The notes under the pieces: model-generated
Seen by the model: only the letters and a program-made list of their open reading frames with translations
What the model was told of the DNA's origin: nothing
The model's database searches: none
Translations under genes and position numbers: made by a program
Origin: Prochlorococcus sp. AG-673-L20
GTDB taxonomy: Bacteria; Cyanobacteriota; Cyanobacteriia; PCC-6307; Cyanobiaceae
Direction of reading: 5' to 3'
Assembly: GCA_003211135.1 (NCBI GenBank)
Contig: QCTN01000008.1
Span: 1-60,760, forward strand
DNA: 60,760 nt
Shown: positions 36,706 to 47,864 of the stretch, piece after piece
How the letters are laid out: every line of letters starts with the position of its first letter
How positions within the stretch are numbered: the stretch's first letter is position 1

Positions 36706-37773
36706 ATGTTAGAAAAAGAAAAAAAATGCATTGGAATAATTTTTGGAGGAGAGTCTAACGAGCATTATGTTTCAATATCTTCCGCTAAGACAGTTTTTAA
36801 AGCCTTTATTTCTAAAACAAATATAGATAGATTTAGGGTTAAAGCTTTTTATATTAATAAGCATGGAGTTTGGCTTGATAACGATCAATCTCTCAAATTA
36901 TTAAAAGAAAATAATAGAAACGAAACAGCCGACAAGTACCAAGGATTACCTAAAGCAGAAATAAACTTTTTAAACAAAATAGAATTTCAAAGTGTTGATA
37001 TATGGTTTCCCCTTTTGCATGGTTTAAATGGAGAAGATGGCGCAATTCATGGATTATTAAAATTCACCCAAAAACCCTTAGTGGGAGGAGGGATTTTAGG
37101 TTCTGCCCTTGGAATGGATAAAATTTTAATGAAAAAAATATTTTCACATCTAGAAATTCCACAAGTAAATTATTTAGCAATCCAAAATCATGATCTAAGT
37201 GATGATAATCTGAAAAATAATTTATCTGTTGAAATTCTTGAAAAATTAAAGTTGCCAGTTTTTGTTAAACCCGCTAATTCAGGTTCATCGCTTGGTATTT
37301 CAAAGGCCAAAACCAAATCAGAGATAATTAAAGCTTTACAAAAGGCTTGGGAAATAGACTCAAGAATTGTTATCGAGGAAGGTTTAAATGTTAGAGAACT
37401 TGAATGCGGAATAATTGGTAATTTAAAACTTACCGCATCTGAAATCGGTGAAGTTTCCTATTTAACAGATTGGTACGATTATGATTCAAAATATTCAATA
37501 GATAATCAAATAATTATTCCAGCTGATATTAATTCTCAAATCTCTAAACAAATTAAAGATATTGCTATTCGAAGTTGTAGAGCATTAAATATTTACGGGT
37601 TTGCAAGGGTTGATTTCTTTTTAGAAAAGATCTCAAATAAAATTTTTTTGAATGAAATAAATACAATTCCTGGTTTTACTAGTAAAAGTATGTTTCCAAT
37701 GCTTTGGAATGCTTCAGGTTTAAATATTGATCAACTTGTGGCTAAACTAGTTGATATATCCTCAGATTTATAG
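36706..37773 (+). CDS. ddl: D-alanine-D-alanine ligase
   Basis: ATP-grasp ligase that makes D-Ala-D-Ala for peptidoglycan. The N-terminal GIIFGGESNEHYVSISSAKTV, the ATP-grasp IVIEEGLNVRELEC region and the Mg-binding FLNEINTIPGFTSKSMFP are all present. Length of 355 aa is normal. It is followed by an unknown membrane protein, ftsQ and ftsZ, a remnant of a division-cell-wall cluster. Confidence 0.94.
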   Translation: MLEKEKKCIGIIFGGESNEHYVSISSAKTVFKAFISKTNIDRFRVKAFYINKHGVWLDNDQSLKLLKENNRNETADKYQGLPKAEINFLNKIEFQSVDIWFPLLHGLNGEDGAIHGLLKFTQKPLVGGGILGSALGMDKILMKKIFSHLEIPQVNYLAIQNHDLSDDNLKNNLSVEILEKLKLPVFVKPANSGSSLGISKAKTKSEIIKALQKAWEIDSRIVIEEGLNVRELECGIIGNLKLTASEIGEVSYLTDWYDYDSKYSIDNQIIIPADINSQISKQIKDIAIRSCRALNIYGFARVDFFLEKISNKIFLNEINTIPGFTSKSMFPMLWNASGLNIDQLVAKLVDISSDL

Positions 37774-37784
37774 ATTAAAGTCAA

Positions 37785-38195
37785 ATGTTGCATGGACTAC
37801 TTTGGTTACCATTACTTTTAATCTTCGTTCTATTAACGGCTCTTGGTTGGTTAGAAAGACGAAGGCAAAATCTTTTTAGGAATTGGGCAAATGGTTCTGA
37901 AATTTGCAAGCTAGATAGTTCTGGTGCAGCTTTTTTAAAAGATGGTGAATTAAAATGGAGTGCATTTGAGGCTGGAATATTTGAAGAGAAGGATAGTTTT
38001 AAAATAAAAAAACTGGAACTTGTAGAGTTAATGGCCCTTACCTCAGGAGAAGCTCCTTTAACCAATGAATCTCAAGGTAAGTGTAGGCTAAGACTCGTTG
38101 GGGATGGGAAAGAGATGGATGTTCCCTTTTCAGATGCAGAAAGAGCTAGAGAATGGATGGATCAATTGATGGAAAAAGCCAGATGTGATTTGTGA
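37785..38195 (+). CDS. Conserved cyanobacterial membrane-anchored protein
   Basis: A 136-residue protein with one N-terminal hydrophobic segment (residues ~4-22, GLLWLPLLLIFVLLTALGW). An RRRQ motif then marks the cytoplasmic side, followed by a small soluble domain (SSGAAFLKDGELKWSAFEAG; CRLRLVGDGKEMDVPFSDAE). Its stop overlaps the ftsQ start by 4 bp (GTGA). I know it only as a conserved unknown in cyanobacteria. The position in the division cluster suggests a link to FtsQ, but this is inference. Confidence 0.65.
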   Translation: MLHGLLWLPLLLIFVLLTALGWLERRRQNLFRNWANGSEICKLDSSGAAFLKDGELKWSAFEAGIFEEKDSFKIKKLELVELMALTSGEAPLTNESQGKCRLRLVGDGKEMDVPFSDAERAREWMDQLMEKARCDL

Positions 38196-38917
38196 AGGAC
38201 AATCAAAAATTAAAGAATAGAAGATTTTTTTTGTTAATTACTTTATTATTCTTCACCAGTTATACAACCTTTAAAACTTTTAAAAAAGTTAATTACCAAG
38301 ATATTTTTATTGTTGGTAGCGAATTATTTTCTATCGAAGATATAGTTGCTAACTCATCTCTAAATTTCCCTACTTCATTGATATTTGTCAAAACCACATA
38401 CATAGAAAAGGAATTAAAAAAAAATTTATCTCTAAAGAATGTTTCAGTTTTTAGACAAATATTCCCATTTGGTTTAAAAATTCTAATTCAAACAAGAACT
38501 CCAATAGCTTACGGCGAAAGGATTTTTAAAGGGGAAAAAATTACTGGTTTTATTGATGAAGATGGTTTCTTCATAAATCAAAAATATTCAGATCAAGTGA
38601 ATTTAAAAAAAATTGCTAGTAAAGTTTATGGATGGGAAGAAAACTTTAGAGAGACACTATCAACAATTTTGAATTACCAAAAATATAACGATGTCGAATT
38701 CATTACTATAACCTTCTCACCAAACGGCTTTTTAACGTTAGAAGAAAAAAGTTTTAAAACAATATTGTTAGGATTTAACCCGAAAATAATAGAAAATCAA
38801 TTACAAATAATCAATGATATAAAAAATCAAATGAAGGGAAATAATATTTTAGAAAAAATAGATAATATCGACCTAACTGAACCCAACAATCCAAAAATTA
38901 AAGTGTTCAAACCCTAA
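38192..38917 (+). CDS. ftsQ: Cell division protein FtsQ-like (POTRA)
   Basis: A 241-residue bitopic division protein. A short basic cytoplasmic tail and one membrane segment (residues ~10-24, RRFFLLITLLFFTSY) precede a POTRA-like domain (FIVGSELFSIEDIVANS) and a C-terminal beta region with FIDEDGFFINQ. Sequence identity to model FtsQ would be low, so domain order and the position before ftsZ carry the call. The GTG start overlaps the previous stop by 4 bp. Confidence 0.82.
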   Translation: MKDNQKLKNRRFFLLITLLFFTSYTTFKTFKKVNYQDIFIVGSELFSIEDIVANSSLNFPTSLIFVKTTYIEKELKKNLSLKNVSVFRQIFPFGLKILIQTRTPIAYGERIFKGEKITGFIDEDGFFINQKYSDQVNLKKIASKVYGWEENFRETLSTILNYQKYNDVEFITITFSPNGFLTLEEKSFKTILLGFNPKIIENQLQIINDIKNQMKGNNILEKIDNIDLTEPNNPKIKVFKP

Positions 38918-39094
38918 TAATTGAAAACAAATCCCATAAAAGTTTTTTTGATTAGTACAGTAACTGAAAGGGTTTTGGTTATTCATTCAAATTTCTGACA
39001 AGTTAATATTTAAGGACTTTCTTCAAGAAAATCCTACATATCAGCTCAGTGAGTTCATAATGCACCCAATACTAGTATTTGATTTTATTTAGAG

Positions 39095-40210
39095 ATGAGC
39101 TTCGGAAACAATCCAAACTTTGATCAATCAAAAGACATCCTTCCAAGTCAGAATGCCAAAATTGAAGTAATTGGTGTAGGTGGTGGTGGGAGTAATGCCG
39201 TGAACAGGATGATTGATAGCGATCTTGAAGGCGTTTCGTTCAGAGTTCTAAATACTGACGCACAAGCACTATTACAATCTTCTGCAGATCGTAGAGTTCA
39301 ACTAGGTCAAAACTTAACAAGAGGGTTAGGAGCAGGAGGGAATCCTAGTATTGGTCAGAAAGCTGCAGAGGAATCTAAAGATGAACTGCAACAAACATTA
39401 GAGGGATCTGACTTGGTTTTTATTGCTGCAGGGATGGGAGGAGGAACTGGAACAGGAGCCGCTCCAGTAGTTGCCGAGGTTGCCAAGCAAAGTGGTGCTT
39501 TAACTGTTGGAATAGTAACCAAGCCATTTTCTTTTGAGGGTAAAAGGAGAATGCGTCAAGCAGAAGAAGGGATCGCTAGATTAGCCGAAAACGTTGATAC
39601 GCTTATTGTGATACCAAATGATCGTTTAAAAGACGTAATTGCAGGAGCTCCGCTTCAAGAAGCCTTTAGAAATGCTGATGATGTTTTAAGGATGGGAGTT
39701 AAAGGTATAAGTGACATAATTACTTGTCCTGGATTAGTTAACGTGGATTTTGCTGATATTAGGTCGGTGATGACTGAGGCTGGTACTGCCTTATTAGGCA
39801 TAGGCATTGGTTCAGGTAGATCTAGAGCTTTAGAGGCTGCTCAAGCGGCAATGAATAGCCCTTTATTAGAAGCCGCAAGAATTGATGGAGCTAAAGGTTG
39901 TGTGATAAATATTACTGGTGGGAAAGATATGACATTGGAGGATATGACCTCAGCTTCAGAAATTATTTATGATGTTGTAGATCCAGAAGCAAACATAATA
40001 GTAGGTGCTGTTATAGATGAATCAATGGAAGGAGAAATACAGGTTACAGTTATTGCAACAGGTTTCGAGACTAATCAACCATTAAAACAACAAAGGATCA
40101 AAAACAGATTATCTAATCAGCCACTTTATAATATTTCTGATAATAAAGACAAGGGAACTAATATTCCAGAGTTTTTAAGATTAAGGCAGAATAAAAAAGA
40201 TATCGAATAA
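39095..40210 (+). CDS. ftsZ: Cell division GTPase FtsZ
   Basis: Tubulin homologue that forms the division ring. The tubulin signature GGGTGTG is at residues 115-121; [14 protein letters not shown] precedes it and the T7-loop [11 protein letters not shown] follows. Length of 371 aa is typical. The C-terminal tail is short and lacks a strong conserved peptide, consistent with the ARC6/Ftn2-type anchor in cyanobacteria. A 177-bp leader separates it from ftsQ and probably has its own promoter. Confidence 0.97.
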   Translation: MSFGNNPNFDQSKDILPSQNAKIEVIGVGGGGSNAVNRMIDSDLEGVSFRVLNTDAQALLQSSADRRVQLGQNLTRGLGAGGNPSIGQKAAEESKDELQQTLEGSDLVFIAAGMGGGTGTGAAPVVAEVAKQSGALTVGIVTKPFSFEGKRRMRQAEEGIARLAENVDTLIVIPNDRLKDVIAGAPLQEAFRNADDVLRMGVKGISDIITCPGLVNVDFADIRSVMTEAGTALLGIGIGSGRSRALEAAQAAMNSPLLEAARIDGAKGCVINITGGKDMTLEDMTSASEIIYDVVDPEANIIVGAVIDESMEGEIQVTVIATGFETNQPLKQQRIKNRLSNQPLYNISDNKDKGTNIPEFLRLRQNKKDIE

Positions 40211-40224
40211 TCGCTAAAGTTAAG

Positions 40225-40320
40225 TGACTCGGTTATCTCGCCTGCCTCAAGCATCCCTTGTGGCTGCTACCTTCCGATCCTGACCAGGTTTGGGCGTTAA
40301 AACCGCGAAAGGCCGAGTCA
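40225..40320 (-). ncRNA. ffs: Signal recognition particle RNA (4.5S type)
   Basis: On the minus strand the RNA contains the conserved Ffh-binding segment ggtcaggatcggaaggtagc. Its ends, tgactcgg and ccgagtca, are perfectly complementary, closing the long SRP hairpin. Length is about 96 nt, typical of the bacterial 4.5S form. It sits antisense in the 154-bp space between ftsZ and panB. It partners with Ffh at 12207-13658. Confidence 0.95.
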
Positions 40321-40325
40321 ATAAT

Positions 40326-40331
40326 ATTTTA
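40326..40331 (-). promoter_or_regulatory. Possible -10 element of the SRP RNA gene
   Basis: On the minus strand the hexamer TAAAAT ends 5 nt before the RNA 5' end at 40320. No clear -35 is seen. This would place the ffs promoter in the panB leader, so the two transcription units overlap head to head. Confidence 0.4.
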
Positions 40332-40364
40332 GCAATTTTTGATAAAAAAAGATACATAGCTCTT

Positions 40365-41138
40365 ATGTTGCCATCAGAACTAGTTAAATATAAAAAAAAT
40401 TCTCAAAAGATTATTGCATTAACTGCATGGGATTCTATTTCAGGTTCTCTAGCTGAGCAATCAGGTGCGGATATTGTTCTAGTGGGAGACTCTTTAGGAA
40501 TGGTCTGTTTAGGATACAAATCGACATTGCCTGTTACGTTAGAGAATATGATTTATCATACTAATGCAGTTTCTAGAGGGTTCAACAAAGCAATAGAAGA
40601 ACAGTCCTTATTAGTGTGTGATATGCCTTTTCTTACTTACCAATGCGGAGAAAATAAGGCAGTGGAATATGCTGGAAGAATAATTAAGAATACTTATGCA
40701 AAGGCAGTAAAAGTTGAGGGTGCTGACCCAGAGGTACAAAATGTTATTTCGAGACTTATAAGGATGGGAATTCCTGTCATGGGACATTTAGGGCTTACTC
40801 CACAAAGCTATTTAAATCTAGGATTTAAACAACAAGGAAACAATTCAGAAAGTCACGAAAAAATCAAAAGAGATGCTTTATCACTAGAAAAATTAGGATG
40901 TTTTTCTATAGTTTTAGAACATATTCCAGAATTACTTGCTAAAGAAATTCAAACCGAATTGAAAATACCCACGATAGGTATAGGTGCAGGTAACTTTTGT
41001 GATGGACAAGTAAGAGTTACCGCTGATTTATTAGGACTTAATGATAAGCAACCTCCATTTTGTAGACCAATTATTGATGGGAAAAAATTTTTTAGTGAAA
41101 AATTAAAAGAATGGGTAGCAGCTGAAAGGCTCAATTAA
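40365..41138 (+). CDS. panB: 3-methyl-2-oxobutanoate hydroxymethyltransferase
   Basis: Ketopantoate synthase of the pantothenate (CoA) pathway. Recognisable segments are ALTAWDSISGSLAEQSGADI, VLVGDSLGMV, AVKVEGADP and MGHLGLTPQS. I start at the ATG at 40365, which gives 257 residues, the family size. An open frame from 40290 runs into the SRP RNA gene and is not a likely start. It ends 8 bp inside the convergent hemW. Confidence 0.94.
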   Translation: MLPSELVKYKKNSQKIIALTAWDSISGSLAEQSGADIVLVGDSLGMVCLGYKSTLPVTLENMIYHTNAVSRGFNKAIEEQSLLVCDMPFLTYQCGENKAVEYAGRIIKNTYAKAVKVEGADPEVQNVISRLIRMGIPVMGHLGLTPQSYLNLGFKQQGNNSESHEKIKRDALSLEKLGCFSIVLEHIPELLAKEIQTELKIPTIGIGAGNFCDGQVRVTADLLGLNDKQPPFCRPIIDGKKFFSEKLKEWVAAERLN

Positions 41139-42354
41139 ATTTTTCCCACCACCTAAACATTGAAACAAGAATTTGATTACTTAATTCCATCCCTTTTGGA
41201 TCACTCAAAAAAAATCTGTTTCCTCTTTTAATCAAAAGGCCGCTTTCTAGGAATGTTTCCCATTCTTTAAATAACTTTGTTAAAGCTATTTTAGACTTTT
41301 CATTATCCCATTTTTGTTCATTTATTAACTTATAGATATTGATGCCCTCTTTAAGTCTCATTCCTAACATGATTTTCTCATCCAATTCTTTATAAATATT
41401 TTCTTGGTTAACGAGTGAACGTTCTAATCCAATTTCGCATTGATTAGTTACCCATTTTTTATAATCTTTACTAATTCTTGGCCTTGTAAAGTTCTCCCCC
41501 CAAGGAGAACTAGTCGATCCTTGGCCAAAACTCCACCATCCTAGACCCTTCCAATAAACTCTATTATGTCTTGATTGATGGCCAGGGATAGAATAATTAG
41601 AAATTTCATATCTTGAAAAACCTGATGCTTTTAAAATAAGATTTGTTAGCTCACTATTTTTAAAAGCTTCATCATCATTTAATAATGATAGTTTACCTAA
41701 ATCAACTAATTTCTTAAAAACAGTTCCATTCTCAATACTTAAATCATAAATTGATATGTGTGGAGGGCAGAACTTTAATGCTTGTTTTAAGTCTTCTTGC
41801 CATTTTTTAAAACCACTTTTTGGTAAATTTTGAATTAAATCCAAACTCCAACTTTTTATAAAACCATGATCATATGCTCTCTTCAACCAAAAACATGATT
41901 TTTCTACATCTTTTCTGGAATGTCTTCTTCCCGCCTGTTCTAAAACCTGATTATTAAAACTTTGAACACCAAGACTAAATCTATTTATTCCAGCATTTAT
42001 AAATCCATATAGATCTTCTTCATTAAAACTAGCTGGGTCTACCTCCATTGTAATTTCAGCACCATAATCAATTCTATAACTCTCCTTAAAAAGATTTATT
42101 AAATCTTTAATCTGCAAAGGATTCAGAATTGAAGGAGTTCCTCCACCGATATAAATTGTTGAAAGAGGAGATTTATGTTTGATTGATAATATTTCTTTAC
42201 TTAAATAGGTCAAATATTCCTTTACAGTTTTACTACCATATCCCTTTAGACTTTCAACCTTATTGCCTAAAGGTATAACTGCAAAATCACAATAGAAACA
42301 TCTTCTGTGGCAAAAAGGTATGTGTACGTAAGCACTTCTTGGAAACTTATTCAT
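41131..42354 (-). CDS. hemW: HemW-like radical SAM protein (heme chaperone)
   Basis: The radical-SAM cluster CX3CX2C is C15-x3-C19-x2-C22 in HIPFCHRRCFYCDF. The next motifs, YIGGGTPSIL and EVDPASFNEEDL, follow the HemN/HemW pattern. The C-terminal HemN_C domain is present (FLSDPKGMELSNQIL). Real HemN has extra N-terminal residues that are missing here, so a heme-insertion role (HemW) is more likely than coproporphyrinogen oxidase. Length of 407 aa is normal. Confidence 0.88.
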   Translation of the reverse strand: MNKFPRSAYVHIPFCHRRCFYCDFAVIPLGNKVESLKGYGSKTVKEYLTYLSKEILSIKHKSPLSTIYIGGGTPSILNPLQIKDLINLFKESYRIDYGAEITMEVDPASFNEEDLYGFINAGINRFSLGVQSFNNQVLEQAGRRHSRKDVEKSCFWLKRAYDHGFIKSWSLDLIQNLPKSGFKKWQEDLKQALKFCPPHISIYDLSIENGTVFKKLVDLGKLSLLNDDEAFKNSELTNLILKASGFSRYEISNYSIPGHQSRHNRVYWKGLGWWSFGQGSTSSPWGENFTRPRISKDYKKWVTNQCEIGLERSLVNQENIYKELDEKIMLGMRLKEGINIYKLINEQKWDNEKSKIALTKLFKEWETFLESGLLIKRGNRFFLSDPKGMELSNQILVSMFRWWEKFN

Positions 42355-42453
42355 AATACAAACAAAATTTTTATGCCTAAAAAAAAACCATAGAGCAGTT
42401 TAAAAAATAAAATCTTTATTTACTCAATTAATAAATCCTAGTAGATTATATAT

Positions 42454-43563
42454 ATGACAGATATCTTAGTACTAATTTTATTTGTATTGTCTGGAGCAGC
42501 ATCAGGATGGCTTGGGGTTGATCTTCTACCAATAGACATACTTAAACAGGTTTCTAATGTTGAAGGTTTTAGAGTTGTACTAGCGATAATAGGATTTTTT
42601 ATTGGATTAGCAGCAGGTTTTGTATTTTTACAGCTTAGAAAGACATTTCTTGATCAAATACGTACAATGCCCACAGATTTACTTATAAGTAGAGCAGTAG
42701 GGTTGATTTTAGGATTACTTGTTGCAAATCTACTACTTGCTCCAATATTGTTGATTCCTTTTCCAAGGGAGGTGTTTTTTGCAAAACCTTTAGCAGCAAT
42801 TCTTAGTAATTTCTTCTTTGGGGCACTTGGTTATAAATTAGCTGATACTCACGGCAGGACATTGTTAAGACTATTTAACCCTACTAATACTGACGCGTAT
42901 TTAGTAAATGAAGGAATAATTCCATCCGCAAGTCCAAAAATTCTTGACACTAGTGTAATTATTGATGGAAGGATAAATGGTTTATTAAGCTGTGGATTAC
43001 TTGAAGGGCAATTAATTGTAGCCCAAAGTGTAATTGATGAGCTACAAACTTTAGCTGACTCTAGTAGTAACGAAAAAAGAGGTAAAGGAAGAAGAGGTCT
43101 TAAATTATTGAAAGAGCTTAGAGAATTATATGGTAGGAGACTTGTAATAAACCCAACTAAGTATGAGGGTAATGGGGTCGATGAAAAACTTTTAAGAATT
43201 ACGGAGGATATGGCGGGTACGTTAATTACGGCAGATTATAATCTCTCTCAGATTGCAGAAGTAAAAGAATTAAAAGTTATGAATTTGAGCGATTTAGTTA
43301 TAGCTTTAAGGCCAGAAGTACAACCTGGAGAATCACTAAATATAAAAATAGTCAGAGCGGGTAAAGAAAAATTGCAAGGAATTGGATATTTAGACGATGG
43401 GACAATGGTTGTAATTGATGATGCCAAGAAATTTGTTGGAGAAAGATTAGACATAGTTATTACTGGAGCATTGCAAACACCCACTGGAAGAATGGTATTT
43501 GGGAAATTGATAAATAATCCTGAGTCAAACAAATCTTTTAAATCTCCAGCGACACAGGCCTAA
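42454..43563 (+). CDS. PIN/TRAM-domain membrane protein
   Basis: A 369-residue protein. About four N-terminal hydrophobic segments (residues 1-135) are followed by a PIN nuclease-like domain (ILDTSVIIDGRINGL, TLITADYNLSQIAEVK). A C-terminal TRAM domain (PGESLNIKIVRAGKEKLQGIGYLDDGTMVVID) follows. This YacL-like organisation is widespread in cyanobacteria and Gram-positives, with a likely RNA-directed but unproven function. It lies 40 bp before clpR. Confidence 0.88.
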   Translation: MTDILVLILFVLSGAASGWLGVDLLPIDILKQVSNVEGFRVVLAIIGFFIGLAAGFVFLQLRKTFLDQIRTMPTDLLISRAVGLILGLLVANLLLAPILLIPFPREVFFAKPLAAILSNFFFGALGYKLADTHGRTLLRLFNPTNTDAYLVNEGIIPSASPKILDTSVIIDGRINGLLSCGLLEGQLIVAQSVIDELQTLADSSSNEKRGKGRRGLKLLKELRELYGRRLVINPTKYEGNGVDEKLLRITEDMAGTLITADYNLSQIAEVKELKVMNLSDLVIALRPEVQPGESLNIKIVRAGKEKLQGIGYLDDGTMVVIDDAKKFVGERLDIVITGALQTPTGRMVFGKLINNPESNKSFKSPATQA

Positions 43564-43603
43564 ATCTAGCTAGAATTAATTCAGTATTTATTTTGTAGAA
43601 CAT

Positions 43604-44266
43604 ATGACTGTATCTGCTCCTTATTACGGCGAAAATACCGCCATGAGGACTCCACCACCAGATTTACCTTCTCTTCTGCTAAAGGAGAGAATTGTATACC
43701 TAGGATTGCCTTTATTTTCAGACGATGAAGCTAAAAGACAATTAGGAATGGATGTTACCGAGCTCATTATTGCTCAACTCCTTTATCTGGAATTTGACGA
43801 TCCTGACAAACCTATTTATTTTTATATAAATTCAACAGGTACTAGCTGGTATACCGGAGATGCAGTTGGTTTTGAAACAGAAGCTTTTGCTATTTGCGAT
43901 ACCATTAATTACATTAAACCCCCTATTCATACTATTTGCATCGGACAAGCAATGGGAACAGCGGCAGTTATATTATCTTCAGGAACAAAAGGGCATAGAG
44001 CGGCTCTTCCTCATGCTTCTATTGTACTTCATCAACCCATTAGCGGTGCTAGAGGGCAAGCAACTGATATCCAAATAAGAGCAGAAGAGGTGTTAAAAAA
44101 CAAAAAATCAATGCTCGAAATTTTATCACGCAACACTGGTAAAAGTATTGAAGAGCTTTCGAAAGATTCTGACAGGATGAGTTATCTTAACCCTCAAGAA
44201 GCTTTAGATTATGGAGTAATAGATAGAATACTCACAAGTCAAAAAGATTTGCCAAATAACATTTAA
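43604..44266 (+). CDS. clpR: ClpR, catalytically inactive ClpP paralogue
   Basis: A ClpP-fold subunit that assembles with an active ClpP in cyanobacteria and plastids. In the segment CIGQAMGTAAVILSSGTKG, the position of the catalytic Ser is Gly118, so the nucleophile is missing. The His in LPHASIVLHQP is retained. A 30-residue N-terminal extension (AMRTPPPDLPSLLLKERIVYL) is typical. clpP follows after 33 bp, so the pair forms an operon. Confidence 0.93.
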   Translation: MTVSAPYYGENTAMRTPPPDLPSLLLKERIVYLGLPLFSDDEAKRQLGMDVTELIIAQLLYLEFDDPDKPIYFYINSTGTSWYTGDAVGFETEAFAICDTINYIKPPIHTICIGQAMGTAAVILSSGTKGHRAALPHASIVLHQPISGARGQATDIQIRAEEVLKNKKSMLEILSRNTGKSIEELSKDSDRMSYLNPQEALDYGVIDRILTSQKDLPNNI

Positions 44267-44299
44267 TCCTTATTTTTAACTCACTACTTTTTTAAAATT

Positions 44300-44905
44300 A
44301 TGCCAATAGGAACTCCAAGCGTGCCTTACAGACTTCCAGGAAGTCAATACGAAAGATGGGTAGACATTTATACAAGATTGGGAGTTGAGAGGATTTTATT
44401 TCTCGGACAAGAAGTTAATGATGGAATTGCTAACAGCTTAGTTGCTCAAATGCTCTACCTCGATTCTGATGATAATACGAAGCCTATTTACCTTTATATA
44501 AATAGTCCTGGCGGATCAGTCACTGCTGGTTTGGCAATATATGACACTATCAAATACGTTAAAAGCGATGTAGTCACTATATGTGTAGGTCTTGCAGCCT
44601 CAATGGGAGCATTTTTATTAGGAGCTGGTACTAAAGGCAAAAGGGTTGCTCTTCCTCATAGTCGAATTATGATACATCAACCATTGGGGGGGACTTCACA
44701 ACGTCAGGCTAGCGATATTGAAATAGAAGCTAGAGAAATACTGAGAATAAAAGATATGTTGAATCACTCTATGTCTGAAATGACCGGACAATCCTTCGAA
44801 AAAATAGAAAAAGATACTGACAGAGATTATTTTCTAAGTGCTGAAGAAGCTAAAAGCTATGGGCTAATTGACAGAGTAATCTCACATCCAAGTGAGGCCG
44901 GCTAG
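44300..44905 (+). CDS. clpP: ATP-dependent Clp protease proteolytic subunit
   Basis: Serine protease core subunit that degrades unfolded and targeted proteins with ClpC/ClpX. The catalytic Ser101 lies in [14 protein letters not shown] and His126 in [11 protein letters not shown]. The Asp is in [18 protein letters not shown]. It is the active partner of the preceding clpR; in cyanobacteria this pair corresponds to ClpP3/ClpR. Length of 201 aa is normal. Confidence 0.94.
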   Translation: MPIGTPSVPYRLPGSQYERWVDIYTRLGVERILFLGQEVNDGIANSLVAQMLYLDSDDNTKPIYLYINSPGGSVTAGLAIYDTIKYVKSDVVTICVGLAASMGAFLLGAGTKGKRVALPHSRIMIHQPLGGTSQRQASDIEIEAREILRIKDMLNHSMSEMTGQSFEKIEKDTDRDYFLSAEEAKSYGLIDRVISHPSEAG

Positions 44906-44920
44906 CTCTAATTTTCTCTT

Positions 44921-44944
44921 AAATTAATATTTAAATATTAATTT
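44921..44944. repeat. 24-bp perfect AT-only palindrome
   Basis: Bases 44921-44932 are the exact reverse complement of 44933-44944, and all are A or T. It sits 16 bp after the clpP stop and 80 bp before ilvC. It could be a weak hairpin 3' of clpP or an operator-like site; it has no GC clamp, so an intrinsic terminator is doubtful. Confidence 0.6.
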
Positions 44945-45011
44945 TTAAATAAGCAATTATATGGTTTATTTACACCTTTAATGTCTAAAATATTAACTAT
45001 CAAAAGTTTAG

Positions 45012-47014
<2,003 letters not shown>

Positions 47015-47071
47015 ATTCCAATTCAATGAAATTTGTTTTAAGTCACTATCATTGTTAAAAAGACATTTTTC

Positions 47072-47338
47072 ATGAAAGAAGAAAATCCTCCATTAGAAAA
47101 TTCGGATAATAGTCCCATTAAAAAGCCAAATGAAGATACAAATAATACATCTTCTGATAGTGAATATTCAAAGTGGGTTGATAATCAAGGTGATGAAGTA
47201 AAAAATGTTTTTGGATTTAATAGTAGTGCTGAACTTGTTAATGGTAGAGCAGCTATGATCGGTTTTTTAATGCTCTTATTAACTGAATTAGTTTTTAAAG
47301 GAAGACCTGTTACTTCCTCAATCTTTGGTATAAATTGA
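47072..47338 (+). CDS. hli: High-light-inducible protein (Hlip)
   Basis: A one-helix chlorophyll-binding protein that protects photosystems under excess light. The signature ExxNGRxAM is present as ELVNGRAAMIGF (E54, N57, R59, M62), within one membrane helix ending about residue 72. A polar ~50-residue N-terminal region is longer than in many Hlips. The next small gene begins 2 bp after its stop. Confidence 0.92.
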   Translation: MKEENPPLENSDNSPIKKPNEDTNNTSSDSEYSKWVDNQGDEVKNVFGFNSSAELVNGRAAMIGFLMLLLTELVFKGRPVTSSIFGIN

Positions 47339-47340
47339 AA

Positions 47341-47553
47341 ATGGAAGAAAAAAAATCTAATCCACTAAAAATTTTCCTATACATTTCAGCTTGGGTAATA
47401 ATTTGGGGAACATTTGGTTCCTTTATAGATTTTCCTCTTTATAAAAATAATATCTATCAAGAGGGGAGCATATATCAATATCTTACTTTTACAATTACAG
47501 CAATCATTTCAATTTTGAGCGCCAAATTCTTTTATAAAAAAATCAAACTATAA
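47341..47553 (+). CDS. Small membrane protein, 70 aa
   Basis: Starting at the ATG at 47341, 2 bp after the hli stop, this protein has two hydrophobic segments. The first is at about residues 11-29 (IFLYISAWVIIWGTFGSFI) and the second at about 45-63 (YLTFTITAIISILSAKFF). The tail KKIKL is basic. Coupling to the Hlip suggests a membrane role, but no family is recognised. It overlaps the convergent 85-aa gene by 6 bp. Confidence 0.55.
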   Translation: MEEKKSNPLKIFLYISAWVIIWGTFGSFIDFPLYKNNIYQEGSIYQYLTFTITAIISILSAKFFYKKIKL

Positions 47554-47805
47554 AAACTTATACCTATATTTTTTGATAATTTTTGCTGGTTCTAAATTAT
47601 CCTGAGTCTCATAGAGTATCCATTGATGAGTTTCAGTATCATGATCACAGCCCAATCTACCTGATGGGTCAGGCAAATTAGAAAGATATGAGTGACATGA
47701 CTGATCTGCCTCGAAAGCAGAGTCATAACCACTTAAAAAGTATACTGAAAATCCAACGAGTACAACAGATAGAAGTACTTGAAGAAATACGCTAACTATT
47801 TTCAT
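47548..47805 (-). CDS. Small anchored or secreted protein, 85 aa, with two Cys
   Basis: An N-terminal hydrophobic segment (residues ~5-24, VFLQVLLSVVLVGFSVYFL) resembles a signal anchor. The outer part holds two cysteines (DQSCHSY and RLGCDHD) that could form a disulfide, with the compact DTETHQWILYE stretch after them. No family is recognised. It is one of four small unknown genes between hli and HU. Confidence 0.55.
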   Translation of the reverse strand: MKIVSVFLQVLLSVVLVGFSVYFLSGYDSAFEADQSCHSYLSNLPDPSGRLGCDHDTETHQWILYETQDNLEPAKIIKKYRYKFL

Positions 47806-47864
47806 GAATTTCCTCTAAAAATTTAAATATATCACTTCTAAAAATCTTTCGATAAAAAACTAAG

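Noticed and set aside
40290-40364. Upstream extension of the panB frame
   Set aside because: It reads into the SRP RNA gene, and the PanB family starts at the ATG at 40365.
43604-44266. Damaged clpP (Ser to Gly)
   Set aside because: Loss of the nucleophile is the normal state of ClpR, and an active clpP follows.
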